DNA of 64,000 nt from Membranipora membranacea (taxonomy: Eukaryota > Bryozoa > Gymnolaemata > Cheilostomatida > Membraniporidae). Position numbers and translations under genes: made by a program. The stretch spans positions 7,006,001-7,070,000 of the forward strand of contig OU612075.1 in NCBI GenBank assembly GCA_914767715.1, in the 5' to 3' direction. Every line of letters starts with the position of its first letter. The stretch's first letter is position 1. The notes beneath the pieces were generated by a model. The model was not told the origin of the DNA, made no database searches, and saw only the letters and a program-made list of their open reading frames with translations. Of this stretch, positions 49,458 through 61,001 are shown one piece after another.

Positions 49458-50042
49458 CTCACTGAAATGAATAAAATATGTGTGATATAAATATACATAT
49501 AAATCACACTGGCCACAGGAGTGTCTAATAAGTCTGCATTGAGGTAAACACCTAAGATGTTCCTGAGAGGGGGCATAGTTTGCAATTGTTTTTGCAAAAT
49601 AGGGTCCATCGAGATCTGAATTCATGTACCTGCCAAAGCATAAAGCCATTTGGTAGATGTAACGTTGGGAATGGTAAGTTTAAGTCCATATTTCTAGCAT
49701 AGACGATGGATATTGGTATGAACAGCAATGCCATATAAAATAATGTCAATCTTTTCTGACATGACTACTAAAAAGTGCTGAGCATTAGCATTGCAACCCA
49801 GCATCAAAGTTGGTAAAATATATCCCTCCCCTAAATATCATCCAAAACAGAGCGACCAATAATCATACCACTTGTCACTACAAGGGTACGCCACAGGAGT
49901 CAATGGGTTACTGAGTAGGAGAATGATTGCAGCCTCAGAAGGGACAGGGGTTCAACACATAACTATACGCTATCTTCTATAACAGTACCTTCGCGTTGGA
50001 AATAAGTAAATGATAACTGTGGGAACCATCTATATCTATATC
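49458..50042. other. upstream region of the reductase gene, no other gene seen
   Basis: Presumed promoter and leader of the minus-strand reductase. Overlapping short open frames extend the first exon upstream, but the chosen ATG at 49457 gives the start expected from the family. No other element recognised. Confidence 0.4.
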
Positions 50043-50175
50043 TAGCTTGTCAAGACAGGCTAGGAAACCTGAGGTTTGCAAGCATGTCAATCGCCTGAAT
50101 CCTCTATAGTTGACATACCTTGGATACACTACTAATAGAACTTCAATAAATACTAGCCTGTCTTGTCAAGCTTGT
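50043..50175 (+). mobile_element. elements of the 'TAGCCTGTCTTGAC' family, rearranged copy
   Basis: CTAGCTTGTCAAGACAGGCT at the left, ACTAGCCTGTCTTGTCAAGC near 50152 and a further GTGTCAAGACAGGCT after it. Three ends rather than two suggest a nested or recombined pair. Confidence 0.65.
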
Positions 50176-50499
50176 GTCAAGACAGGCTGAATCAATACAT
50201 GCTTTCAAGCTCTGTTCTCTTAACTTAGAATGTTTGTACCCCTTTGACAGATTTTTAACAACCAACAAATAGAGATCAGCTAAACATTATCAGTAGAAAT
50301 TCTGAGGTCCTGTTTATGTGAGGATTAAACTTGCAATGATGATGACAAGGTTCTCCTAGTCCTTGGACTTGGTTGAATGTTGACTTGCATACCTTTGAAT
50401 ACCTTTGACGACATCGAACACTCAGGAACACTAAAGTAAAATGAGTGCCTCATTTGATTAACAGTGTGTTAATGGGTTGTTTTTTTTACTACAGGGGTA

Positions 50500-51080
50500 T
50501 CTCTTATGGTTCTGGGTAGAAAACATAGACGGAGGTCATTTCACCTCTGGTAGCAGCCCTTGTCGTCATGGTCATATTTTCCCGATCCGTGGATATTTTG
50601 CCATAGGCCTGAGCCAGGGTGTTATGTCTTTCCTCATCCGAGAGTATTTCCGTCAGCAGAGTCAGTCTGTGATTTTTTCTCCTCTGTTGTAAAGATTGGA
50701 GGCCAAGTTCGTAGCCAGCCTCAGAAACACTCTCTCTGCCTTTGAGGCAGCTTATAAATCCTATTGCTCGATTTTGTACCATCTTGAGAGACTCGATGTC
50801 CTTATTCAGCGTTGGATCCCAGATCGTGTCAGCGTACTCAAGTACGGGACGACACAGACTTGTATATGCCAGTAGGCGCCCTTCCCTTTGGAGCAATGAA
50901 CTAAACCTTCATTGCTAATGAAATAAAGTTCATTGCTTGGAGCATCATGTAAGATATGTTTGATGGCTCCAAGTGTCCTGGAAGCCTTCTCCTTCTTTAG
51001 CGTCATATGTAGGTCAAACTTAAGGTCAGATTGCAAAATAACACCACCAAGATACTTTGTATCACTAACCCATTCCATAC
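50500..51080 (-). mobile_element. decayed LINE, 3' end of reverse transcriptase ORF
   Basis: Minus-strand frames read KYLGGVILQSDLKFDLH, then (after a small hairpin insertion and frameshift) LLAYTSLCRPVLEYADTIWD and IESLKMVQNRAIGFI, followed by GLQSLQQRRKNHRLTLL. This is the typical thumb/C-terminal string of CR1/jockey-like RTs (YLG..I..DLKW..H, Y..LVRP.LEYA...WDP, LE.VQ..A.RFI, L..RR...RL..L). The two halves are out of frame, so it is inactive. The interruption at 50893-50938 contains GCAATGAACT inverted repeats. Confidence 0.85.
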
Positions 51081-51173
51081 CTGTGCTCCCTAGTTTGTAG
51101 AGAGGTCTGTAATCTTAATTTCCAAAGGCATGGCATGGCATTTGGTGTCATTAAATGCAGAGATAATCAGATT

Positions 51174-51326
51174 AAATCACAGACAGCAGGTCACTGACAG
51201 TTGATTTGATGAGTTGCAGCCTTGTGTGTGTGTGGTTTGTTTGCACACAAACCACACACACGCACAACAAGGCTGCAACTCATCAAATCAACTGTCGTGT
51301 CAGTGACCTGCTGTCTGTGATTAAAT
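51174..51326. repeat. near-perfect palindrome of about 150 bp
   Basis: ATCACAGACAGCAGGTCACT at 51177 is matched by AGTGACCTGCTGTCTGTGAT ending at 51322. Arms of about 70 bases also include GTTGATTTGATGAGTTGCAG / CTGCAACTCATCAAATCAAC and a CA-repeat/TG-repeat core. TTAAAT occurs at both outer edges. It may be a very short MITE or a recent fold-back event. Confidence 0.9.
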
Positions 51327-51768
51327 GCTAGTGGGATAGCAAGGATGCAGAGTTGCAATGATTTATTGCATATTTGACAGAAAACCGTTGACAAGATCTA
51401 TGCACATGACAGGCTGCAAACAGATATGCATAGAGCCCTAGTAGATCCTGTTAAAGAAGACAAATGTTCTGGTGAGTCTCAGTGTGGACTCTGTGCCTGA
51501 TGTTCATGCAAAAGGTATCACGTGATGATTTAGGCACGCCTTCTTTTGTGATCATGACCTTAGCACTTATTTTCTCAGTAGCTTGGGCGACGCCTCATTC
51601 CTCACTAAATATACTGAGAACCCAGGTAGAAATATTATTTCCGGTTAGAAAATTTTCCTTCAAAGATTATTAATAACAACAATATAATGACTCATACTCA
51701 TATACAATAGTATTGGTTCTGAATTGCTAATAGTACTATTAAAACACATAGAACTGTGAGTAGAGACT

Positions 51769-54700
51769 ATGTCAGTTCAGGGAGAATGGTCAGCTTCATC
51801 AGATATGGACACAACTACAGATGCATCCCTCATACCTAGATGTGATCTATTTGATGATACAACAAAGTGTGTAAGTATTATTAGTGAACATTATTGCAAT
51901 AATATTAAGTTGCTACAAGGTTGCTATGATGTTGTGTTGCTAGGATGTATGTGTATACTTATTTCTTTTGGTTTGTATCACCGGCCTTGTTTTGCAGTTT
52001 GTGGAAGTCAAGTGCCCCAGTGTTCAAGGCCTATTCTGCAACCACTGGACTTGCACAGACTCCAAAAAGTCCTTTGATTTGTATAGCGAGATAGAGAAAG
52101 AGACACAGTGATGCAGGACTCTATATATTGTTCATGTTCCATATTGAATTGTGTACAATTTATTCATCATAGCTGTCAGCAGATTTTGCTGCCGGCATGT
52201 ATGTGATCTCATAATTACACTGCAAGGGGTATCATCCATACAAACCATTTACAGTTGAATGAGTGCCCATTGTAGCATCGATCCCCAACAAAACACCATG
52301 ACCCTGTATCTTGCAAAGAGTATATTATGTCCAATTGTGGAGCTTGAAACATCTCTTGGCAACCTTTATTGACCTGAAAAGAAAACTAAGGGCAGCCACG
52401 GCTTCCAAGCATGTCTTGTTAAGATGGGTTTTTTATGTGCAAAAAACCTTGGAATGAGTAGCATTAGAAAATAGGGAGTTCATTGCACTCACGAACACCC
52501 TTCTTGAGGCATATGTATGTCAAGATTACCGATTTATATAGTTCCTCTATGGACCATGATCAGCCTGCAAGCCGACCTTTGCGTTCTAGCCTATTGGTCC
52601 CGGGAACTTGAGAGCCCAGATCGGCTCAATAAACAACTTCTGTAAGCCACCAATTGGAAGCATAGGCCTAAGCACTAAGCCAACTTCAGGTACTGATATC
52701 TGGGATTGAAACAACCACATCAACATCTGTCTGTTACTATAAGTAAAGTCATTGACACAGTCCGGCATATATATTTCATATGTTAACTCGCCATATTTTG
52801 TGTTTTAGGATGTCGTCATTATCACAAAGCGAGTGTTTGCATCAATCTCAGTCCTGGGAAGGTAAGTGTTAGCTTCGTGAATCTCAATTGTGTAGATGTT
52901 GAACAACCGGAGGTGGTTCAGTTGGTTAGAGCGCTGTTCCTATAGCATGCAAATGCTGAAGGTTGAGGGTTCAAATCCCATTGCTGTCCATCGAGTACCA
53001 CTGAGGTTTGGTTGGCTCCCAGGTAGGCTCCGACCCGCCTGAAAACAGAGAGCAACCTGGCGCAGATATTACAGCCTCGCCACTAAGGCAACTTATATTT
53101 CGCAGCCCATGCTCCGGGATGTGGCATGTGATAAGACAACATGATTTTTAATCAACAATTTTTAATCAATCAAAAGGCTTGTAAAGAATTTTGTTATACC
53201 AATAATATGTTGAAAGAAGTTTTACATTTCTCTTTCTGTAATGTGTGCGGTGGCCATAGTCGCTCATTTAACAGCATATGCAGCTTGAGATTTCAAACTA
53301 TTTGTGTAAGAGGTAATAGTAATGGCAATAGCCTACTACCTCAATAACGGTAGCTTGGTTACTTTGCCAGGATTGTTATGAAAACACTCGCTATAGAATC
53401 AAGCCCCCAATTATGAGCATGTGGCAACTCAATACTGAACCTTTTGTGCATCCCAAATGTGTTTTATTCTGTAGTGTTCTGATGATCATCAATATGTTGG
53501 TGTATAAGAAATACAAAAACTTTATTCAGGTGAGATATTTGCACATATTCTAGTAATAAATTTAATTGAAAATAGAATCAGCTGCAATTTTCTGTTGTGT
53601 CAAGACAACTATGCTGCTACTACCACTTAAATAATCAGGCATTATCTAACTCTAGTCTGGCTATCAGCAAACATACATAGCCTACATCAATAAGTAAACT
53701 GTCTTCTGATGTTTGCAAATAAAATGCATCGATATTGATTCCTTGAGTCTAGAAGGATTTAAATATTTTAGTTTAGGTATATCTAAATCGTCGTAGGATA
53801 CTGTCTTATTGGAAGTTAGGGAGAGGAGGTTGAGAGGCATCCCATTCATGAAGTTCCCAGTCCCTGAGTTTTATTTTCTTGATGGTATACTACAATTATA
53901 AATAATATATGATAAAGGGTCACCTCCTATATGGCAATCCATTATACTGGCAGGATATCATGTAACCTCCAGTAGAGTCACACTAGCTAGCATCGGGAGA
54001 ATATAAGAGGGACATAATATTGAAATATCTCCCTGCTAGCATAGAAGTATCTCCCTACTAGCATAGAAACATCCCCTGCTAACATAAAAATATCCCCTGC
54101 TAGCATGGAAATATCCTCTGCTAACATAGAAATATATCCCGGCTAGCATAGGTATGATAATCATCCACCTACAGAAGACAAGACAGGACAGCTTTGCTAA
54201 TCATATCACTCATTTTTATATTGCAGAGGATTATATTATACATGACAGTGGCAGCCTTTATATCAGCTATAGCTTATGTAATGGTAAGATTCCAAGCCAT
54301 TATTTGATGGGGATGATAGCCCGCATCCCTACTCCTTTCTTTGAATTTGAAACTTACATTCCTAAGGCTAAGCTACCCTCATAATTAATCCAGTACTGTC
54401 TATACTCACATATTCTAGCACTGTGTCCCAGTTATGAGCTAGTCTAGATTTATAGGTGTCATTACAGAATTTTACTACACCTATTTAAAGGTGCTATACT
54501 AGTTTAAGTGCTCAAACGGTGCAAGATGCTGGTAGAGGCATTTCATTATCAACCACTGAAATGCCTCTACCAGCATCTTGCACCGTTTGAGCACTTAAAC
54601 TAGTGCTATACCAAACTGCCGTGCTGCAACACCAATGAATTGCGTTTTATTATTTTGTACTTTCGTCCGGACCACAAAAACAAACAGGCTGTATGTTTTC

Positions 54701-57700
54701 CATATCATAACACTATCCCGCTTTTCTTTCAGGGAGACTTACAGAACCCCGGCCCAGTGTGTACATTCCAAGGATTTGTCACTAATTTCTCTGGTAAGTA
54801 AATCAACATCACTCGTCAGGTTTCATGATTAACAGTTTTGTTGCCGGGACAGATTTATTTATACACAGTCGACAGACCACAGTTGTTCATGTGATGTCAC
54901 GTCATTATTTGAGTGATCTGATAATATTATTGCTGCATTGCTGTAATTTATACATTGTAATAAATAAATGTATCAATAGACCCTAAATTTGTTTATTAAC
55001 AGGCCTGGAAAATGTTTTCAGTGAACCTTAGCCCTGTCACATGGCTACTGTTTGGATTGCTTTGGATCCCCAACCAAAAATATAGCCGCTTAACAAGGCT
55101 TAGTGAACCTTATACAGAGTTTTATTATCTTCAAACTTGATTAATTCCAATGTGTACCAATAGCTATAAAATATAAATTTTATAGACTGGTGTGTGCTCA
55201 TGTGGATGTTTATGATAACTCTAACTCTGTACCTCACTGTTGTAAAGGAAACACAACTGGACCGCATAGAGTGGTGAGTAATAGTCATATCAATATGTTT
55301 CAATCTCACTATGAATAGACAAAGGAGGTTGTCTCCTCAAATCTGATAGCCTATTCAAGTTCCATCTCAGGTGCACAATTTTGAAGATGAGCGCAGGATT
55401 TCTGTGCTGCTTAACAATGTAAGGTACTAGCGCAGTATAATGTTTGTTTCCCTAGTATTCGGAAAGACCTGCTGTGTCGTCTTGTCCTGAATAGCAAACG
55501 GGGCTGTTCCTATGGCGTTGACTGCTGAGATTTGGTGCAGGTCTTGACATTAAATTTTACACTTTTGTGATGAATGAGGTAATGCCTGGATCAGTATTTT
55601 GGCGTGTATTTGAAGATCTGTGATCAATATATAGTCATCATATCATAATTCTGTTTCAGGGTGTTTCACATTATCTGCTGGGGTATACCGTTCATCATAT
55701 CCTGTATAATTTTCGCTGACGGAAACCGATATGGACCAGCTGGTGCATGGTGGTGAGTTAATATTTTTTGTTTCAGCATCACTTTGACTATAACAAGAGC
55801 TAACGCTTTTTACTAGTGGAATTAACTCCAGTACAACACACTGCTGTTTTTAGGAGGAACATAAATACATACATACATACAAAGCAGATTTAAGAGTGTT
55901 TTGTGATGCAATCGTTTGAAATGGAATTTTAGACAGTGGTTTGGTGTAACTGTACAATAAGAGCACACTTTGCCCATGTCCATTAATCAATTCAGTTTGG
56001 TTATCTTTACGCCGTAGCGACTGAATTAATTCCAATGCGCTAGAGTTCTCAAACAGAAAAGTCGCCCCACCCGCACTGGGAAAAAAATAGCTTTCATGGG
56101 CAAAATGTGTATAGGTCAATTTGACCAGTTTGTGGCACTGTTGCTACGGTGCAGAAAGACTGGTATAACAGAGTCAGTCTGCAAGCAGTTTCGATAGTTA
56201 TATCAGTTGCCTCTAAGCAGCGGTGTGATGAGAGCAGGCTCCAGTGTGCAAAATTACTCAGTTTTTGCTAATAGAATCTTTCGAGGGAAACCTGGATCAA
56301 ACAATGATAGCTGTTTAGCCGATATCCCTACCGTTTTGCAAAGAGTTATGGCGAATAATTTCATCATTTCCCAATCAGTTCTCTGCTACTTAAAGGGCAA
56401 CCAAGGTTTCAAACATGTTGTCATCGATTGATAGCAGATGGTACCTTCTGCATAGGGAAAATAACAAAATCTAATTTCAATGATTATTCAGCCAGAATTC
56501 TTGTGCAACAATTCATCCATCAGGTACTCAAACTCAGCTAGAATAGAATACCACAGAGCAGTTTCCTGTTCCTGTTATTATTTAGCCTGTGCTCTATCAT
56601 TATTACAGCAATGTCTTGGAACCTCCCCTAAACTGAAGTGTTACCCAGCTTAGAGTCAGCAACTACTTTGAGTTTAGCACCGCGTCATGCACAAAGCTGA
56701 GGCCGCCTAGCACATTATTTACTACACTAATACGTTGCTGCGAAACCTTGGTTGCCCTTTAAGTTGTTTACAAAGCGAGACAGTAGCATTTCTAGGGCTT
56801 TGTGTTTTCTTTTCAACCAACGCAGGCAGTAGTTGAGTCAAGTCATGATCTTATGTAATTACAACTGGACAGAAATGTATGTCTTTACAAGTTGTCTCCC
56901 TGCTTATATGTGATGTATACATAGGGTATGTATGTACTATAATATCTTGTTTAATTTACAGCTGGATAGAGATGGGTGCGACTTACTGGAGATTTGGTAC
57001 CTGGTATATACCGCTGGTCATTTTTATCATCATAATGATCATCTTATACTTACATATGATATTCGTGGTCAAAAGGAGAACTAGAAACAGCGAGTCTGTG
57101 TACGGGGATGATTCACAGGTAAAAGACCTAGAAATAAAATATAGTTAAAGCGCTCAGACTGTGCCAGAATAGCTGGTAGTAGAATTCCATTATCAGCCAC
57201 TTACCCCACTCCTGGGAAGGAGAGAAGTTGACAATGAAACGCTACTAGCAGCTATCCTGGGCATCTTTCAATTAGAAACAGCCAAAATCTGATCGCTCAC
57301 TCAATTCGCGCTTTCAATTCGCTCAGACCCTTGATAGAACTATATAAATTCTGAGTGAGCGATTTGGGAGCAATTTTGTCTAATTGAAAGACCAGGTGAG
57401 TGATAATTTTGGTATTGGTTTTATGGGACAGAGGAAATTTTGGATCTAGCGGTTTATTCCTCTTCTTCAATTTGTTTCTGCTGAATAATCATTGAATTTA
57501 AGATTATAGCCTGAGATCTAGGTTCAGACAAGCCATAACGCGTCGAGTCTCAAGCCACCCGACGAATGACCTCCTTAGAGTAGAATTTATTGCAAAAAAA
57601 CAGAGAAAATAGTATTCTAATTATTATTTCAAGGAAAACAAATACTTGTGGTTGCTGATTCTCATCATTTTTGTACTGGACTTTCAACTTGTCATATCTT

Positions 57701-59198
57701 TAGATGAAATTCCTACAGTAATAGATCATTTTATCAGAGAGGGTGGGATAAACCACACTCCCTGACTTTATATATTAGTCAGATGTGAGGTCATGGCACT
57801 ATTCTTTTCCTTATCATTTGAAATCTTAGTACATTGTTGTCTTGTGGTAACAATATCAACAGGAGCGTAGTGCAAAACTTGCTAACCCCCAAACTAAATC
57901 CAATTTATACCTGTCCACTCAGATCTGTGGTAATTTGCTTAGAATGTAGGGAAAACTTTGAGATTTCACCTCTCTCCCACATAACCCATGTTTTATGTAT
58001 GTCACCAATATACTCCCTCAGTTCATTGGTGCGACCCTCTCCTGCGATTAACTGGGGTTCTTGGGTGTACCCATGCACCCCTGTATTGTTGCCCTTTCTT
58101 ATCAATATCTACTATCTTATCTTACTATAGAGGAGAGTGTTAGATGAGCTGAAGCCTCTTAGAGCATATCCATTCATTTATCTACTTCTCAATATCTTCC
58201 CACTGATCAACAGGTTAGTAACTTACACATTTGGGATTGCCACCGCCAGGCTTTTATCACTTCTTAAAGTTTTCATGCATATGAAGTGTACAGAAAACTT
58301 CAATTCAAACCATTAGATGCTTTAATTTTTAACCAAACTCCAGCTCTATGATGATATTTCTATTACAAGACCTAAGGAGCCAGACAGAAACAACTCTACG
58401 ATACAATTCCAAAAAATTATCCAGAAACATGCTGGCTGCACCATCTGCTTAGTGTGGATTGTGTCTGTTGGATTTTATGCTTTCCATCTTCCACCATCTC
58501 CTTTATGAAGGTCTACCTTCCATATAACCTTCCCTGTAAGATTGTAAAAGTCTTTCAATGAAAAACCTAGCTCCAGAACAAACCCAAATATATGGAGAAT
58601 TTATGTATTAGATTTCTACTCTTTATATTGTAGGATACAGAATGCTGCCAGTAAGGATCCTCTCCACCCAGAGTTTGCTCTGACTTTACTTCATGTCATA
58701 TCTATATCACTACTAGGAGCTGTCAATGCTCTTATATTTGGTATGAACAGACAGACGCTCAGAGAATTCCAATGGTCTAACTTCAGAGTAAGTAGTTCTA
58801 TCTCTTGTATACTTAAAGTCGGAGAACATTTGAATTTGATTTCCGACAGTTGGTAAGCTGTTGGCCATCTTAAGGTAACTTATTGGGAGCAGACAGAATA
58901 GATCAAATTTGATATTCGACATTATTCAACAGCTATGCTAGGTGGACATTATTGAGTATTTACCAAGCAGAAGTGAAGCTTCAGTCCCTGGATTAATTTT
59001 CTGCGTTCTTGAACAAGATTTAGATATATTTATACCAACAGGATGAAGCATGATCTATTCCACTTTTCTTCCACATATAGTTTATTCTTATTTTCTTATT
59101 CCTTACAGTTACAGGTGAAGGCCATGTGCTCTCGTAGTGACTCGATAGTCGGGGAGTATGAGGTCCAAAATAATGATGGCGCCAACGAAAACGATTAG
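51769..59198 (+). CDS. cAMP-receptor-like (class E-type) G protein-coupled receptor
   Basis: Eleven exons, all GT-AG and in phase: 51769-51870, 52809-52861, 53475-53529, 54227-54283, 54733-54793, 55186-55273, 55660-55752, 56962-57118, 58131-58213, 58634-58787, 59109-59198; 993 nt, 330 aa. A short extracellular N-terminus precedes hydrophobic segments at each exon group: VFASISVLG, MTVAAFISAIAYVM, WCVLMWMFMITLTLYL, ICWGIPFIISCIIF, TWYIPLVIFIIIMIILYL, FIYLLLNIFPLI and LLGAVNALIFG. VCTFQGF at the start of helix 3 and AWCWI before WRFGTWYIP are the conserved cysteine sites of the Dicty_CAR/cAMP-receptor-like family. The tail is short and acidic (NNDGANEND). Ligand unknown; in animals this class is largely orphan. 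Introns are full of MITEs and one SINE. Confidence 0.88.
52908..53153 (+). mobile_element. tRNA-derived SINE, family 1, plus-strand copy
   Basis: GTGGTTCAGTTGGTTAGAGC (A box) and GAGGGTTCAAATCCCA (B box), then a body shared with 39575-39834 (GCTCCGACCCGCCTG, CAGATATTACAGCC, GGGATGTGGCATGTGAT) and a TTTTTAATCAA end. It lies in intron 2 of the receptor gene. No functional tRNA fold. Confidence 0.85.
54027..54151 (+). repeat. minisatellite, 20-24-bp unit
   Basis: About five to six copies of (A)TATC(T/C)CC(T/C)GCTAGCATAGAA with variants CTAACAT and CTACTAGC, in intron 3 of the receptor gene. Confidence 0.8.
54499..54603 (+). mobile_element. 105-bp MITE with 7-bp target duplication
   Basis: CTAGTTTAAGTGCTCAAACG at the left is an exact complement of the right end, and the arms extend about 45 bases (GGTGCAAGATGCTGGTAGAG...). 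TGCTATA flanks both sides (54492-54498 and 54604-54610). The near-perfect arms suggest recent insertion. Decayed relatives with the CTGGTAG(T)AG(A)ATTCCATTATC core: 57150-57255 and 40520-40600. Confidence 0.93.
55029..55102 (+). mobile_element. mini fold-back element, 'GCCTTGTCACGCGGCT' family, copy 3
   Basis: TAGCCCTGTCACATGGCTAC pairs with ATAGCCGCTTAACAAGGCTTA; same family as 20266-20312 and 32313-32381 but more diverged. Confidence 0.65.
56394..56758 (-). mobile_element. MITE with TTAA target duplication, copy 2
   Basis: 365 bp, same ends (AGGGCAACCAAGGTTTC) and same interior as 294-670 but inverted; flanked by TTAA at 56390-56393 and 56759-56762. It lies in intron 7 of the cAMP-receptor-like gene. 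Confidence 0.9.
57264..57392 (+). mobile_element. MITE of the 'CTTTCAATTAGAAACAGCC' family, copy 2
   Basis: CTTTCAATTAGA at the left and TCTAATTGAAAG at the right are exact complements. The interior has the GATCGCTCACTCAATT / TGAGTGAGCGATTTG hairpin shared with copies 1 and 3. It lies in intron 8 of the cAMP-receptor-like gene. Confidence 0.85.
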
Positions 59199-59375
59199 AA
59201 CATATCAAGGCTGCTTATACTTCCATATTCCAATGCGGTGGTGTTGCTGAAGATGACATTCTGCTATCAAAGATACAGCTTGGTTCGGCCGGCAATCCTC
59301 ATTCACTGCCAATAATGATGGCATACTAAGAATGTCTGTGATGTGATGTTCAGAAAGTTCACATATTCTGTCTTA

Positions 59376-59531
59376 TACTGTCTTGACAAGCTTTGTTGTG
59401 GAGGGGGGAACCATGTTTGTCAACTCTTGCGAACGAGCTATCGTAAAGCTGAGTGGACCCCTCTTGAAATCGTAGAAAACTTACTCTATCGAGTTCCCCC
59501 CACCCCTAACAAAGCTTGTCAAGACAGGCTA
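59376..59531 (+). mobile_element. MITE of the 'TAGCCTGTCTTGAC' family, copy 3
   Basis: CTGTCTTGACAAGCTTTGTT at the left pairs with AACAAAGCTTGTCAAGACAG at the right, then GGGGGGAAC / GTTCCCCCC. It lies in the presumed 3' UTR of the cAMP-receptor-like gene. Confidence 0.85.
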
Positions 59532-59774
59532 CTTCTATCGCAGCTCAACTACCTGATTATCTTATCATGATGGATGGTGATGTAGTTACAACTCTGCTGC
59601 TTCACATGCTCAATTATTTCGTCTCCTGTTTGTGTTTTGTGCTGAGCTATGAACAAAATATTGGTATGTTAATGGACAGTGATTTTGTCCTAGATTATAT
59701 GTACCATACCTAACTTCCTTGTGACATTTTAATGTAGTAGTTTTACCTGCCGTGTGCAATTTCAGTCTAAGTCA

Positions 59775-59780
59775 AATAAA
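59775..59780 (+). terminator. candidate poly(A) signal of the cAMP-receptor-like gene
   Basis: AATAAA about 580 bases after the stop codon at 59196-59198. If used, the 3' UTR contains a complete MITE. Confidence 0.4.
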
Positions 59781-59799
59781 TGAGATTGTTCTAAATTGC

Positions 59800-60833
59800 A
59801 TAATAATAATTCTTCTATACTCCAATCTCCATATCCATGTATGTAAATACACTTTATTATAAATAATGAATATTTTTGGTAAAGATTCTTCAATCTCATC
59901 TCCTGAAATTGCTTCATGAACAACTTTCTAATGTGGCCGCTGTATTATATGCTTCTTATATTTGTTCTTTTCTATTCTGAGTGTGTTTGGTGCGTTTTTT
60001 GTAAGATATCCGATGAATGGTATGAATATTTTTATTAGTGAAGATAAAAACTTATCCTATTTTGGTAACTGGTGCTTACATTTTTTTATGTCACTGTTTA
60101 ATAAAATAATTGCGATCTGAAATAAAACAGGGTGGTTTCCAAATCCCAACATCATCCTCATTATATTCATGGGGGCCGTTTCTGCCTCAGTTTTGCAGAG
60201 CCTTACGTTCTGGTGAGAATTTTTCACTATTTCAAAGTTCTTGTATTGACACATGAAATGCTTATACGACCAGAATTTTTTTTTCACTAACCAAAATGAG
60301 TCATAAGGTAACAACAGTTAGCACAAATAAATATACAAACAGCTAACATACATTCACAAAGTGGGATTCGTAGGATCCAACAGATGTACACATTGGAACA
60401 CTTGGTTTACTCAAGGGGAAGGTAGGGATTAACCAAAGCTACAATGGTGGCATAAACAAATCATGAATTTCGTATTTTCACATCAGAACTAGAATGGCAC
60501 CGTATTATTAGGTAGTCTTAAAATGCAAAAGATATGTTGCAACCTTACCATAAATGTGAAACGTGTAGTGCCTAGGCATTCACAGACTCAATAGCCAATA
60601 CAAACATGTCACTGAATAATAACATTATTGAAATGAATCTGAGGGTTGTCTCACCATGTTAAAAGAGAAGACAATATACAGATAACTTTCCCTGCGTTAT
60701 TTACCAAGCATTATATGCTTGATAATGTAATGCCCTAACATCCATTGCAGTTGCCTGAGCACTTAGACAACTATTCTACCAGCCTTATCATGCGGCGTGA
60801 TGAGATCAGTGGCCTCTCCCAGAGGGATGGGTG
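59800..60833. other. spacer, no gene seen
   Basis: AT-rich sequence between the receptor gene and a repeat cluster. A fragment GAGCACTTAGAC near 60758-60770 recalls the MITE end at 43320. No exon recognised. Confidence 0.45.
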
Positions 60834-60941
60834 AATGTAGCCAATATGTTGGCTCTGATATGATTTGCTGTTTGGTGGTAACAGACCATCAGCCACCACC
60901 ACCCATGATCCAATCAGAGCCATGACATTGGCTAGGGTGGA
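60834..60941 (+). mobile_element. hairpin element with GGCTCTGAT arms
   Basis: GTAGCCAATATGTTGGCTCT at the left pairs imperfectly with AGAGCCATGACATTGGCTAG at the right, across a GGTGG-rich loop. It shares its inner arm with 37487-37545. Confidence 0.7.
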
Positions 60942-61001
60942 TGTCCACTTGGAAAAATAAAAACAGCTACAGTCCTTTTGTGACTTAGTGCGCTACCCCA
61001 T

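Noticed and set aside
51871-52077. Read-through of the first exon of the cAMP-receptor-like gene as a 102-codon protein
   Set aside because: A GTAAGT donor follows codon 34 and joins in phase to the exon at 52809, which carries the first membrane segment.
52908-52985. A tRNA gene on the plus strand
   Set aside because: Same reasoning as the minus-strand copy: tRNA-like head of a SINE, with no normal anticodon stem.
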